Part shown: piece after piece, positions 33,921-42,685 of the stretch
Layout of the letters: each line of letters begins with the position of its first letter
Position numbering within the stretch: the first letter of the stretch is position 1
Source of the DNA: Dehalococcoidia bacterium
GTDB lineage: Bacteria > Chloroflexota > Dehalococcoidia > Lucifugimonadales > Lucifugimonadaceae
Assembly: GCA_028285005.1 (NCBI GenBank)
Contig: JANQQP010000003.1
Span: 1 to 64,000 of the forward strand
Direction: 5' to 3'
Length of the DNA stretch: 64,000 nt
Notes under the pieces: generated by a model
What the model was told of the DNA's origin: nothing
The model's database searches: none
The model's input: only the letters and a program-made list of their open reading frames with translations
Made by a program: the position numbers and the translations under genes

Positions 33921-35098
33921 TGCGCACCGCCTTCGGCGCTCGCCAGCTTATCTCTCAAGACTTCGGCCGCTCCTGCAAGGTCTGCCGCAGCTGTGATGTC
34001 CAGTCCCGATTCGTTCAAGATCCTTCTTCCCTCTTCAGCGTTCGTGCCGCGCATAGCGACAACCATCGGCAGAGTCGCTCCCGTCTCTTTCGCTGCGTTC
34101 ACAATGCCCTGGGCCACGACATCGGAGCGGGCTATGCCGGCGAACAGGTTCACCAGGATGATCTCGACCTCACTGTCCGAGACAATGATGCGGAAGGCCT
34201 CTTCGATGCGTTCCTGATCGGCGCTGCCACCGATGTCGAGGAAGTTGGCGGGGTCTGCGCCTGCCCACTTCGTGATGTCCATGGTGGCCATGGCGAGACC
34301 TGCGCCGTTGACCATGCAGCCGACTCGGCCGCCGTCGAGCTTTACGTATGCGAGATCGGCGCTGCCAGCCCTGCGCTCAAGCTCATCTTCCTGCTCAGGG
34401 TCGTGTAGCTCAGCGAGATCCTTGTGCCTGAACAGGGCGTCGTCTTCGAGGTTGATCTTGGCGTCGAGAGCGATCACTTCGTCGTCGGCGGTGATCACGA
34501 GCGGGTTGATCTCGACGAGTGAGCAGTCGTTCTCGGTAAATACGCGGTACAGATTCGAGATCAGTGCTGCGGTTGCGCGCCGAGCTGAGTTCGGGACGTT
34601 CAGCAGGGCAGCGATGTCCCGTGCGTGGTACGGCGAAAGGCCGATCAGCGGGTCGCCCGCGACGCGGAACAGCTTTTCAGGCGTCTTGTCCGCAACCTCT
34701 TCGATGTCCATTCCACCTTCAGTAGAGGCGATGATGACCGGCGCCCCGATGTCGCCGTCCACGATGATCGAGAGATAGAGCTCATCGGCGATGTCGGTGG
34801 CTTCGGCGACCATCACCTCGCGAACGGGCACGCCCTGCGGTCCTGTCTGGTGGGTGACGAGGTTGGTGCCAAGCATGCTGGCCGCGGCCTGTTCAGCGTC
34901 TTCGGGCGTTGAGACGACCTTAACGCCGCCTGCTTTGCCTCGTCCTCCGGCGTGAACCTGAGCTTTCACCACTACGGAGCCGCCAAGCTCAGTGGCTGCG
35001 GTCTTCGCTTCGGCCGGCGTTGATGCGACGATGCCCTTAGGCACGGGCACGCCGAAGCGTTCCAGGATTTCCTTGGCCTGGTACTCGTGAATGTTCAA
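33917..35098 (-). CDS. sucC: Succinyl-CoA synthetase (ADP/GDP-forming) beta subunit
   Basis: This ATP-grasp subunit is 393 residues. It begins [12 protein letters not shown], has the Gly-rich [17 protein letters not shown] strand, the EINPLV motif, the Mg site in ALDAKI and the conserved [19 protein letters not shown] region (about residues 255-273) and [10 protein letters not shown]. Start and length match the family. The upstream 188 bases, before the nuclease stop at 35287, must carry its promoter. No other TCA gene is nearby. Confidence 0.95.
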   Translation of the reverse strand: MNIHEYQAKEILERFGVPVPKGIVASTPAEAKTAATELGGSVVVKAQVHAGGRGKAGGVKVVSTPEDAEQAAASMLGTNLVTHQTGPQGVPVREVMVAEATDIADELYLSIIVDGDIGAPVIIASTEGGMDIEEVADKTPEKLFRVAGDPLIGLSPYHARDIAALLNVPNSARRATAALISNLYRVFTENDCSLVEINPLVITADDEVIALDAKINLEDDALFRHKDLAELHDPEQEDELERRAGSADLAYVKLDGGRVGCMVNGAGLAMATMDITKWAGADPANFLDIGGSADQERIEEAFRIIVSDSEVEIILVNLFAGIARSDVVAQGIVNAAKETGATLPMVVAMRGTNAEEGRRILNESGLDITAAADLAGAAEVLRDKLASAEGGAQ

Positions 35099-35286
35099 CT
35101 GCGGGCGCCTCCCGGCTTGACGGTGGCCTCGATTCGGGCTCTCGGCCAGTCGTTTTCGTTCAGATGCTGCTATGTGACGGGCGCGGCGTGCTGCGGAAAA
35201 GTTGCAGAGCGTCGTGTCGCGGACCGGCTAGCCATGCTAGCGAGCAGGACAGGATGTGTCTATCCGTCTGAGAAGTCGACCGCCGA

Positions 35287-36081
35287 TCAGTTCCAGAGGC
35301 AGCCTACTCGACCATTGCGGGCTGCGTTTTCGAGGTCGATCAGCAGGTTGCGGTGCTGGCCGTCACGTCGCCAGGCTTCGGCTAACCCGTTACGGATTAG
35401 CAGCTCATCGATGCTCTGGCCGCTCGAGGTGTACGTGTAGTAGAGCTGCCGATCGTAGGGATCCACCGTCCTGTGCCCACGCTCGCCTCTGATCGTGCCG
35501 ACCGCTAGCCTGCGCATCTCGTCGGTCGCCTCGTTGAAGCAGGGCTCACCACGCTCAGGCGTATCCGCTCCGTATATGCGGATTCGGCCTGCGCTGGTAT
35601 CCAGAGTGTCTCCGTCGATCACCCGTACTACAGCGAACTCAGGGCAATGCTCGCAGGTCAGCGTGGTTGATGTAATGGGCTCGGCGGATGGTGCAGAGTC
35701 CGGGCTGGAGTCGTCTCTCAGGACGAAGAAGACGATCGCAGCGATGGCGGCGAAAAGTATGGTTGAAGCGATCACCGAGGCGGTCAACTTCATCGACCTG
35801 ACCGTGAACCTCCACGTCCAAACCGCTCTCAGTCTTGCAGCATGCAGTGCTCGAAGTATTCGAGGCCGGGCCTTTTCGTAGCGATCCCTGGTGTCCGCCC
35901 GGAGTTCGTCCACCTCGTGACGCGCTCGGTCGCGTAATTCCTCGCCTCGAGTGCGGTTCCATCGACGGAATGCAGCCGTGAATAGCCTGAACTTGCGGCG
36001 AGGAACGATCCTCAGCCACCTGATTAGCCACGAGCTGGATGAAGGTCTGGGCCGGGGACGGCCGTACTGGTACATCGCCAC
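35287..36081 (-). CDS. Membrane-anchored thermonuclease-like (SNase) protein
   Basis: This is a 264-residue protein. The first 90 residues are Arg-rich and cytosolic, followed by a membrane helix (LTASVIASTILFAAIAAIVFFVL). The C-terminal SNase fold then lies outside: VVRVIDGDTLDT, IRIYGADTPE, the catalytic Arg in DPYDRQLYYTY and NGLAEAWRR. Family catalytic Arg, Asp and Glu can all be picked out. The long basic internal segment is unusual. An extracytoplasmic Ca-dependent nuclease for nutrient DNA or RNA is likely. Confidence 0.85.
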   Translation of the reverse strand: MAMYQYGRPRPRPSSSSWLIRWLRIVPRRKFRLFTAAFRRWNRTRGEELRDRARHEVDELRADTRDRYEKARPRILRALHAARLRAVWTWRFTVRSMKLTASVIASTILFAAIAAIVFFVLRDDSSPDSAPSAEPITSTTLTCEHCPEFAVVRVIDGDTLDTSAGRIRIYGADTPERGEPCFNEATDEMRRLAVGTIRGERGHRTVDPYDRQLYYTYTSSGQSIDELLIRNGLAEAWRRDGQHRNLLIDLENAARNGRVGCLWN

Positions 36082-36233
36082 ACCACCGCGTCGTCGTTCA
36101 AGGGAAGACGTCGATTCGCCTCCAGTGAGGCGATTCTATAACGTGACTGTGAGTTGCTCGGACCCCTGGTGGTCTCATGTTCGTAGAGCGAACGGGCGAG
36201 ATCATGTTCAGCGTGGACGTCTCAGGTGCACCA

Positions 36234-36262
36234 AGAAGCCCCGGATCAATGCCGGGGCTTCT
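36234..36262. terminator. Hairpin terminator after the CheX-like gene
   Basis: An 11-bp perfect stem (36234-36244 with 36252-36262) closes a 7-nt loop, 29 bases beyond the CheX-like stop (minus strand). No long T-run follows. It may also serve as an insulator before the nuclease promoter. Confidence 0.7.
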
Positions 36263-36290
36263 AATTGCTGTGTGGTGAACGGACCTTCGG

Positions 36291-36776
36291 CTATGCCGCC
36301 TGCTGCTCTTCCTTGGTGTTCTCGGTGAGACCGATACGCACCCTGAGCAGCCCCATCTCGCTCTCGAAGGTCACCTGGATCTGCTTCGGCACTCCGGCTG
36401 TCAACGTTGCTCCGACCGGCTCCAGGATCACCGGAGGACTGATGTCACATGTGTAGCCAGAGGAAGCCAGCTGAGTTGCAGCGTTTCCTGTGATGACGTT
36501 CGCGATCTCACCAAGTGCAGAGAGTGCCATGGGATCGCGAGCCTCGAAGTCCTCACCGACCATCCGCTTGATGATGTCCTTCACGAGAGGCTCAGAGAAG
36601 CCGTAGAGGACGTTGCCCTCCAGCTTGCCGCTGATGCCGATGATTGCTGTCACGTCGTCTGTTGTGTACTGGTGAGAGACCGCCTCGGCATTCTGGATCT
36701 TCAGCGGGCAGCCGAACTCCTTCTGCCACACCATCTGGGCGGGCGTGAGGAACGGGTTCACATACTCTTGCTTCAT
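36291..36776 (-). CDS. CheX-like chemotaxis phosphatase domain protein
   Basis: This 161-residue protein is of the CheC/CheX/FliY phosphatase type, which removes phosphate from CheY. The active-site ExxN motif is visible in ALGEIANVITGNA, preceded by the hydrophobic GKLEGNVLYGF strand. A single ExxN copy matches CheX. Bacterial and archaeal CheX/CheC act with rotary motors, so this is a natural brake for one of the CheY-like receivers in the window. No CheA, CheW or chemoreceptor is seen. The ATG at 36776 has AGAGGAA upstream. Confidence 0.8.
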   Translation of the reverse strand: MKQEYVNPFLTPAQMVWQKEFGCPLKIQNAEAVSHQYTTDDVTAIIGISGKLEGNVLYGFSEPLVKDIIKRMVGEDFEARDPMALSALGEIANVITGNAATQLASSGYTCDISPPVILEPVGATLTAGVPKQIQVTFESEMGLLRVRIGLTENTKEEQQAA

Positions 36777-37184
36777 CTACTAATTCCTCTGCACGTTCGG
36801 CTCTTGATTGGCGGCGATAGCCCGCCCGACGGACACACAGCACACTTCGACATTGCCGCGCTATGACCTGGAGATCATCTACGTTGGCAGTCTAGTGACT
36901 GAGTGGTAGCGGTTTCATCAGGGAATTCACCTAACGCAGTCCGTGCCACAACGGCGAGTAGTGGGAGAAAGTGGCGGCATCGCCAACTCCATCTCATGCT
37001 GATCGTGCCCTCCTGCACGTGAGCGTTCTCGTTAGGTCTGGCGCAAAAGGACTACGGTTCTGAACGTCTCGACCGCTCCTGTCACCAAATCGACATTGTT
37101 AGCTTCAACTGAAGAGGTCGTACTTCGACGCTTGAGAGCAGCAACCCGGCCGGCTGGTCGGGCCAGGATTCTCAGAGTAGTGAA
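36777..37184. other. Divergent intergenic region, no gene seen
   Basis: This 408-base spacer lies between the minus-strand CheX-like gene and the plus-strand zinc-ribbon gene. I find only short frames with no motif. It should hold two promoters. A GC-rich segment (about 36807-36835) can fold locally, but it matches no riboswitch core that I could recognise. Confidence 0.4.
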
Positions 37185-37412
37185 ATGGCGCAGTCATCCG
37201 AAGCGATTCCGTTCGATATGAGCGAGGACACAGTCAGTCAGCCTGATCTCGACAACACCTGTCCGGAGTGCGGTGTTGAGGCGATAGCTTCTTACCTGGA
37301 CAGGTATTCACAGTACGAGTACTGCACGAACTGTGACTGGTCTGACGAAGACGAGGGTAAGGACTCGTGGGAACCGATGGCCCGGAAAGACCGTCTACGC
37401 GACGAGGCGTAG
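37185..37412 (+). CDS. Small zinc-ribbon protein
   Basis: This 75-residue acidic protein contains Cys-Pro-Glu-Cys and, 20 residues later, Cys-Thr-Asn-Cys followed by Asp-Trp, a rubredoxin/zinc-ribbon type pair. No membrane or DNA-binding helix accompanies it. The ribosome site is weak (AGAG). It is isolated, 863 bases before the NusG-like gene. The four ordered cysteines suggest that it is real. Function unknown. Confidence 0.6.
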   Translation: MAQSSEAIPFDMSEDTVSQPDLDNTCPECGVEAIASYLDRYSQYEYCTNCDWSDEDEGKDSWEPMARKDRLRDEA

Positions 37413-38275
37413 GCTGGGCTGGGCATAGTCTTCGAACCTGCCGTTGGCCGATCGCCTGATCCTTGTTCCGTCGCGATCTGCGCAAACCCGAACGCGGTCC
37501 ATTTCAGCCTGTGCCACCTCTGCTGAGTGCTCTCCGATGATCCTGCTCGAGGGTCAGCTGACTCGCACCCAGCCGCAGTCACCGTCCTATGCTGCCTTCA
37601 TCCTCCGGCAAGCGAATCTCTGACTCGCCGTTCACATCGCGATTCCCGAGCACCTCGGAGTCGTAGTTGATACGGGCGTGTCGAGCGCCTGATGAGCCAT
37701 CGCCACGTACTCAACGGTGAACTTGGCGTGACCCTTTTGTTGACACTTTATTAACCAGTCGACAGCCGACATTTACATACAGATAAATCGCCACCCGTTA
37801 TCGTTCCTCGTCGATGGCGTCGAAGTGGCAGGTTTCAACTGCTACCGGCGCGCTATCAGGGGTCGGCGGGACTTACATAGGGCCGTCGGCGCAGGGTGGA
37901 CATCTGGGGCAGTTAGCTGAATGCACGGTGCGTGTGTTCGGTGCGGCAGCCTGCAGTATTTCATCCGAAACGGTAGATATCTGGCAGCAACAGATGCTGA
38001 ATCCCGGCCAGCAAGGCTGTGCACTGCCACCGCTTGAGAACAGTCCAATCGGCTGGACTCAACGGAAGCAAGGGATCGGCTCTGTGTTCGAGGGCTGCTG
38101 CAGGTGTAGGACCAGCGCACCCACGCTCGGGCCGGCCGTTCATCCAAGACATATAGACCAGAGGTTCCGGAATACGTTCAGAAACTAGACCGCCGGCGGC
38201 CGCTTCAAGGTAGCGGTGAACCGGACAGGTAGTGAAGAGCAAGTCCCTGGGACAGTCGAGTCTGTGAGGTTGAAG
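37413..38275. promoter_or_regulatory. Long intergenic region upstream of the NusG-like gene
   Basis: This 863-base region precedes the NusG-like gene and the glycan locus. A 124-codon frame at 37814-38188 shows no motif and reads as chance. A distinctly A/T-rich patch lies at 37733-37785, beginning with TTGACA (37740-37745). A matching -10 at the right spacing is not clear. It is the best promoter candidate for the locus, but only a guess. Confidence 0.3.
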
Positions 38276-38806
38276 ATGACGAGTTGGTACGTTGCGAAGA
38301 GCAAGCCCAGAAAGGCCAAGCTGCTCATTGAGAGCCTGAGCCGCTGGGATGTTGAGACCTACTACCCTGAGATTCGCCAGCGTGGCCGCACAGACGGCAA
38401 GCTCGAGCCTCTCTTCAACACCTACGTTTTCTGCCGGTTCGACCCGAGGGCGCCTGAGTGGCAGGCGATTCGCTGGGCGCCCGGTCTGTCCTACTTCCTG
38501 AGCGAGGCGGGTTCGCTTGCGGCCCTGCCCGAGTCCGTGATCGACTATCTCAAGCAGAAGACCCTGCGCTGGAACGAGGGCATGGTCTCTAAGCGCTTCA
38601 ACGAGGGCGATGCCGTTGCCATTGTCGACGGCCCGTTCGCCGGTTTCGAGGCGGTATTTAACGGCTACCTGTCTTCTCGTGACAGGTGTCTTGTCCTGTT
38701 GAACTCGGTTTCGGGGATCTCGTCAGTTGAGATCTCAGACGTTGACATCGAGACCGCAGAAGGTTCCTGGCGGCGGCGGTTCGGTTTCGAAGCGGGGCGG
38801 GCCTAG
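38276..38806 (+). CDS. Specialised NusG paralog (RfaH/UpxY/LoaP-type antiterminator)
   Basis: This 176-residue protein has an N-terminal NGN domain (TSWYVAKSKPRKAKLLIESL, then PLFNTYVFCRF) and a C-terminal KOW-like domain (FNEGDAVAIVDGPFAGFEAVF). The N-terminus resembles RfaH and related proteins more than housekeeping NusG. ATG 38276 starts the NGN strand (MTSWYVAKSKP). The frame stays open to 38216 but adds only a polar tail. Such proteins ride on RNA polymerase and suppress termination in long surface-polysaccharide operons. The following gene is the first of such a locus, about 250 bases later. Confidence 0.85.
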   Translation: MTSWYVAKSKPRKAKLLIESLSRWDVETYYPEIRQRGRTDGKLEPLFNTYVFCRFDPRAPEWQAIRWAPGLSYFLSEAGSLAALPESVIDYLKQKTLRWNEGMVSKRFNEGDAVAIVDGPFAGFEAVFNGYLSSRDRCLVLLNSVSGISSVEISDVDIETAEGSWRRRFGFEAGRA

Positions 38807-38863
38807 AGCGGCACGGTATAGCGTCGCTTGTTGAGAGCGGCCAAACTCAGACCGATGAGTTGA

Positions 38864-38884
38864 ACTCTGGAGCATCTCCAGAGT
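38864..38884 (+). promoter_or_regulatory. Leader hairpin upstream of the glycan locus
   Basis: A perfect 9-bp stem ACTCTGGAG / CTCCAGAGT with a 3-nt CAT loop lies in the 247-base leader between the NusG-like gene and the epimerase gene. No T-run follows, so it is not a terminator. LoaP, a NusG paralog, is known to recognise an RNA hairpin in its target leader, so this is a candidate site. The remaining leader bases contain no gene. Confidence 0.45.
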
Positions 38885-39053
38885 GCGGCAGCATGCCCGT
38901 CTGTCGCGTGCGGACTTTCAAACTTAACCACCTGCCCGGGTCTCTGGCGCAGCCAGTTGGTTTGGCAACTGACGGTCGTTGATCGGGCCCTGTTAACGAT
39001 GTCGTGTGATTCGGAGCCGTTTTGCGCGGTTCGATTGCGAAGGTGATTTCCGT

Positions 39054-40007
39054 ATGAAAAAGGCAGTTGTGACCGGCGGCGCCGGCTTCATTGGCTCACA
39101 CATAGTGCGTCGCCTGCTTGGCGATGGCTTCAAGGTGACGGTGCTGGATGACCTGAGCACTGGCAACGCCGATAACCTGCGTGAGATCGAAAGCCAGATC
39201 GAGATGATCGAGGGCGACATCCGAGACGCCGCGGTTGTTGAGAGCGCGGTTAGGGGTGCCGAGGTCGTGTTTCACGAGGCTGCGCTCGGATCTGTCTCCC
39301 GCTCAGTCGAAGACCCGGCACGCAGTAACGACGTCAACGTCAATGGCACGTTGAATGTTCTCGTGGCTGCCAAGGACGCTGGTGTGAAGAGGCTGGTCTA
39401 TGCCTCGTCTTCATCTGTCTACGGAGACACTCCGACGCTGCCCAAGCACGAAGAGATGCCTACGGTGCCGAGTTCGCCTTACGGCGTTACAAAGCTGACG
39501 GCTGAGCTGTACTGCCGGGTGTTTCACAAGGTCTACGGCCTGGAGACCTACGCGCTCAGGTATTTCAACGTATTCGGCCCACGGCAGACGCCGAACTCGA
39601 TCTACGCTGCCGTTATTCCGAAGTTTGCCACCGCTCTGCTGGAGCGCAAGTCGCCAAATATCTTCGGCGATGGCGAACAGACGAGAGATTTCACATTCAT
39701 CGACAATGTGGTCGACGCCAACATGAACGCAATGCGTGCGACGAAGGGCGCGGGCCAGGCATTCAACGTGGCGACCGGCGGACAGGTCTCGCTGAACGCG
39801 CTTCTCGAGACGATGAAGCAGCTCACGGAAACTGAAGTCGTGGCCCAGTATGGCGACCCTCGACCCGGTGACATCAGGGATTCCTACGCTGATGTGAGCA
39901 AGGCCGGAGAGCTGATTGGCTATGAGCCGCAGGTCAGCGTGGATGAAGGTCTTAAGAGGACCATCGACTGGTACAGAAACGCGGAGATGCAGAATGTCCC
40001 GGCGTGA
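39054..40007 (+). CDS. NAD-dependent nucleotide-sugar epimerase/dehydratase
   Basis: This extended-SDR enzyme, 317 residues, resembles UDP-glucose 4-epimerase. It has the Gly motif VTGGAGFIGSHIV, the DDLSTGNADNL loop, the catalytic YGVTK (Tyr-x3-Lys) and YALRYFNVFGPRQ. The end (DIRDSYADVSKA) is also typical. ATG 39054 gives the standard N-terminus; a GTG at 39006 is in frame but superfluous. It provides a nucleotide sugar for the glycosyltransferases that follow, and its last bases overlap the next gene by 14 nt. Confidence 0.9.
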   Translation: MKKAVVTGGAGFIGSHIVRRLLGDGFKVTVLDDLSTGNADNLREIESQIEMIEGDIRDAAVVESAVRGAEVVFHEAALGSVSRSVEDPARSNDVNVNGTLNVLVAAKDAGVKRLVYASSSSVYGDTPTLPKHEEMPTVPSSPYGVTKLTAELYCRVFHKVYGLETYALRYFNVFGPRQTPNSIYAAVIPKFATALLERKSPNIFGDGEQTRDFTFIDNVVDANMNAMRATKGAGQAFNVATGGQVSLNALLETMKQLTETEVVAQYGDPRPGDIRDSYADVSKAGELIGYEPQVSVDEGLKRTIDWYRNAEMQNVPA

Positions 40008-41232
40008 TGTCAGAGTGCTGCAGGTGGCTGCCAGCGATATCACTATCGCCAAGCTGCTGGTGCCTCTGATCAACAATCTGAAAGCCAACGGCTACGAGGT
40101 TGAGTCGGCATGTGCCGATGGCCGCTTCGCGCAGGAACTGAATGGCAAGGGCTACGTCGTCCACACTCTGCCTATGAGCCGCAGCCTGTCACCGTGGAAG
40201 ACGCTCAAGGCCATCTGGGCGCTGTACAGGCTGTTGCGCCGTGAGAAGTACGACATCGTGCACGTTCACACTCCTGTCGCTGCGGGCGTCGGGCGGCTGG
40301 CCGCAAAGCTGGCCGGGACACCGACTGTGATCTACACAGCGCATGGTTTCTACTTCCATGACCTTATGAAGCCCTGGGCCCGGCGAGCGACGATTCTGTT
40401 CGAACGCATTCTCGGCCGGTTCACTCACATGCTGTTCACGCAGAGCACCGAGGACGCTCAGGCTGCTGTTCAATACGGTATCGCTCCGCAACAGAGAGTG
40501 GTGTGGATCAGCAACGGCGTAGATATCAACCGCTTCAAGCCCCGAACCGACAACTCAGCGGTACGAGAGCGTTTCGGCCTGAAAGAGGACGAACTGGTTG
40601 TGGGCTTCGTAGGCCGATTGGTGCGTGAAAAGGGCATACTCGAGCTACTCGAAGCGATGCGCCGGGCTGGAGAGCGAATCCCGAACCTGGTGTTGCTCGT
40701 CGCAGGTGATAACAAGACCGGCGGCGACCGCGATGTCGAGACTCAGGCTGTTGTACACCAGTACCTGAGTTCAACCGAGTTGCCCTTCCGCGTTGAGTTC
40801 ACGGGCTTCATTGATGACGTGGAAGAGATGATGCAGGCGCTCGATGTGTTCGTGCTCCCGTCCTACAGGGAAGGAATGCCACGCACGATCATCGAGGCGA
40901 TGGCTTCCGGCAAGCCGGTTGTCGCTTCCGATATTCGCGGGTGTCGTGAAGAGGTCTCGCACGGTGAGACAGGACTTCTCGTTCCTGTCCGAGACGCCGA
41001 CGCGCTTGGCAGGGCGATTGTCGATGTCCTTCATTCTCCCGAGCTCGCAAAGAGCATGGGTGAGAAGGGGCGTGAACGTGCAGAGCAGTATTTCGATGAA
41101 CAGATGGTCATGGAGCGCCAGTTGTGGCACTACGCCCGGCTGGTATCTGAGCGCCACCCCGCGCTCGCCTCGCCTAAGACAGATTCGATGCGCATGCCGA
41201 AAGGGCAGACGCCAGACGATAGTTCGCGTTAG
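39994..41232 (+). CDS. GT4-type glycosyltransferase
   Basis: This 412-residue glycosyltransferase of the GT-B fold has an N-terminal VAASDITIAKLLVPLINNL, the acceptor side HVHTPVAAGVGRLAA, the inter-domain WISNGVDINRFKP and C-terminal VGFVGRLVREKGILELLEA, with the conserved EGMPRTIIEAMASGKPVVAS (Glu-x7-Glu). ATG 39994 has GGAG seven bases upstream; earlier frames have no support. It probably adds a sugar to the lipid-linked intermediate. Overlap with the epimerase implies an operon. Confidence 0.9.
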   Translation: MSRRDVRVLQVAASDITIAKLLVPLINNLKANGYEVESACADGRFAQELNGKGYVVHTLPMSRSLSPWKTLKAIWALYRLLRREKYDIVHVHTPVAAGVGRLAAKLAGTPTVIYTAHGFYFHDLMKPWARRATILFERILGRFTHMLFTQSTEDAQAAVQYGIAPQQRVVWISNGVDINRFKPRTDNSAVRERFGLKEDELVVGFVGRLVREKGILELLEAMRRAGERIPNLVLLVAGDNKTGGDRDVETQAVVHQYLSSTELPFRVEFTGFIDDVEEMMQALDVFVLPSYREGMPRTIIEAMASGKPVVASDIRGCREEVSHGETGLLVPVRDADALGRAIVDVLHSPELAKSMGEKGRERAEQYFDEQMVMERQLWHYARLVSERHPALASPKTDSMRMPKGQTPDDSSR

Positions 41233-41330
41233 TTAAGCCTCCCGGCGGCCTGGCGGACGGGGCATTAACCGTCCGGAAATAGCGATCACTCAGAGTTTTT
41301 ACTCAGATTCACCTCTGAAAGGGGTTCGAA

Positions 41331-41981
41331 TTGACCAAGCGCGGGATAGATATTTCCGTGAGCCTAATCTGGCTGATCCTGCTTTCGCTGCCGTTCGTAT
41401 TCATCGCACTGGCTATCAAGCTGGAGTCGCGCGGGCCGATCTTCTTCAGGCAGCGGCGCGCCGGGATGAATGGCGAGGTTTTCGTTATCTGGAAGTTCCG
41501 GACGATGGTGGATGGCGCCGTTCACAAGGGCCTTGGAAACACGGTCACTAAGGACGATGCCCGCATTACTCGCACAGGCAAGCTGCTTCGAGCACTGAGC
41601 CTGGACGAGCTGCCACAGATCATGAACATCCTGACCGGCGACATGAGCCTGATCGGCCCGCGGCCAACGCTCGTGCACCAGGTTGAGGCCTACAACGACC
41701 ACCAGCGCCGCAGGCTTGAGGTGCGTCCGGGAATCACCAGCTGGGCGTCCGTGAATGGCCGCAACCGTCTCTCATGGGAAGACCGAATTGAGATGGACAT
41801 CTGGTATGTCGACAACCTCTCATTGTGGCTCGACATCAAGATCCTGTTCAGGACGCTGTGGGTCGCATTCGTGACTCGAGACGGTGTCTATGCTGAGGAC
41901 GGCGCCAACGACGATTTCGGCGCGACCCCGGCCGCTGTTTCGAGTAATGCACCGAAGACTGGCACAGAGGTCAACAGGTGA
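41331..41981 (+). CDS. Initiating sugar-phosphate transferase (PglC/WcaJ-like)
   Basis: This 216-residue monotopic phosphoglycosyl transferase starts the glycan by moving a sugar-phosphate to undecaprenyl phosphate. It has one N-terminal hydrophobic helix (VSLIWLILLSLPFVFIALAI), the catalytic loop (IWKFRTMVD) and LSLDELPQIMNILTGDMSLIGPRP (spanning about residues 89-112). At 216 residues it matches the short PglC form. TTG 41331 follows GAAAGGGG. It overlaps the acetyltransferase gene by four bases. Confidence 0.9.
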   Translation: MTKRGIDISVSLIWLILLSLPFVFIALAIKLESRGPIFFRQRRAGMNGEVFVIWKFRTMVDGAVHKGLGNTVTKDDARITRTGKLLRALSLDELPQIMNILTGDMSLIGPRPTLVHQVEAYNDHQRRRLEVRPGITSWASVNGRNRLSWEDRIEMDIWYVDNLSLWLDIKILFRTLWVAFVTRDGVYAEDGANDDFGATPAAVSSNAPKTGTEVNR

Positions 41982-42685
41982 GCGGTCGCTCTTCAATAGC
42001 CGGCTCGAACGGAGCAGCTCCTGAAGTACGGGCGGCAGCGATCTGTGGCGCCGGCGGGCACGCCAAAGTGGTCGCTGATGTACTTTCGCAGCAGCTATCT
42101 CCGATCGACATCGAGGGCTTCCTTGACGACCGCGAAGAGCTGCACGGCACTGAGATTTCTGGGCACCCGGTCCTTGGCAGCATTGACGACTGGCTGAGCC
42201 GAAATTCGAGTGCTGAATCTGCTCTGATCATAGGGATTGGAGACAACCAGGCCCGAGAGCGCGTCGCAGAACGGGCGAAACAGGCCGGGGTCCGCTTCGT
42301 GTCCGCCGTACACCGTTCTGTTCTCATTGGTTCAGATGTCGAGATCGGCACGGGTTCGGTGCTGATGCCGAACGTCGTTCTCAACGCTGCGGCGGTGATC
42401 GGTGAGCACGTGATCATCAACACCAGCGCATCGGTCGATCATGACTGCATAGTCGAAGATTTCGCTCACATCTCCCCCGGAGTCAACCTGGCTGGAGGCG
42501 TGACAGTGGGTAGAGGCGCGCACATCGGCATCGGCGCATGTGCGGTGCCCGGAGTCCACATCGGCGAGTGGGCCAAGGTTGGCGCCGGCTCGACCGTGAA
42601 GAGTGATGTTCCACCTTATGCGACCGTTGTCGGCAACCCGGCCGAGTCACTTCGGAGCCGATTGAGAAGGAGTGCGGTCAGTTGA
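41978..42685 (+). CDS. PglD/NeuD-like nucleotide-sugar acetyltransferase
   Basis: This 235-residue protein has an N-terminal Rossmann-like sugar-binding domain (AAICGAGGHAKVVADVL) and a left-handed beta-helix of hexapeptide repeats (IGTGSVLMPNVVLN.., GVTVGRGAHIGIGACAVPGV). The active His is in SVDHDCIVED, which fits PglD. It acetylates an amino sugar. GTG 41978 overlaps the upstream gene by four bases, and its stop overlaps the aminotransferase by four. Confidence 0.87.
   Translation: MSGRSSIAGSNGAAPEVRAAAICGAGGHAKVVADVLSQQLSPIDIEGFLDDREELHGTEISGHPVLGSIDDWLSRNSSAESALIIGIGDNQARERVAERAKQAGVRFVSAVHRSVLIGSDVEIGTGSVLMPNVVLNAAAVIGEHVIINTSASVDHDCIVEDFAHISPGVNLAGGVTVGRGAHIGIGACAVPGVHIGEWAKVGAGSTVKSDVPPYATVVGNPAESLRSRLRRSAVS

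Noticed and set aside
37814-38188. 124-codon frame before the NusG-like gene
   Set aside because: No family motif, no ribosome site and unusual composition; it looks like a chance frame in a regulatory region.
38813-38826. Sequence resembling an ops element (CGGTATAGCGT)
   Set aside because: It differs from GGCGGTAGCGT by an inserted TA and is a weak match; the hairpin at 38864-38884 is the better candidate.
41318-41334. GGTTCGAAT-like tRNA T-loop
   Set aside because: Flanking bases do not pair into a T-arm, and no acceptor stem or anticodon arm could be built.
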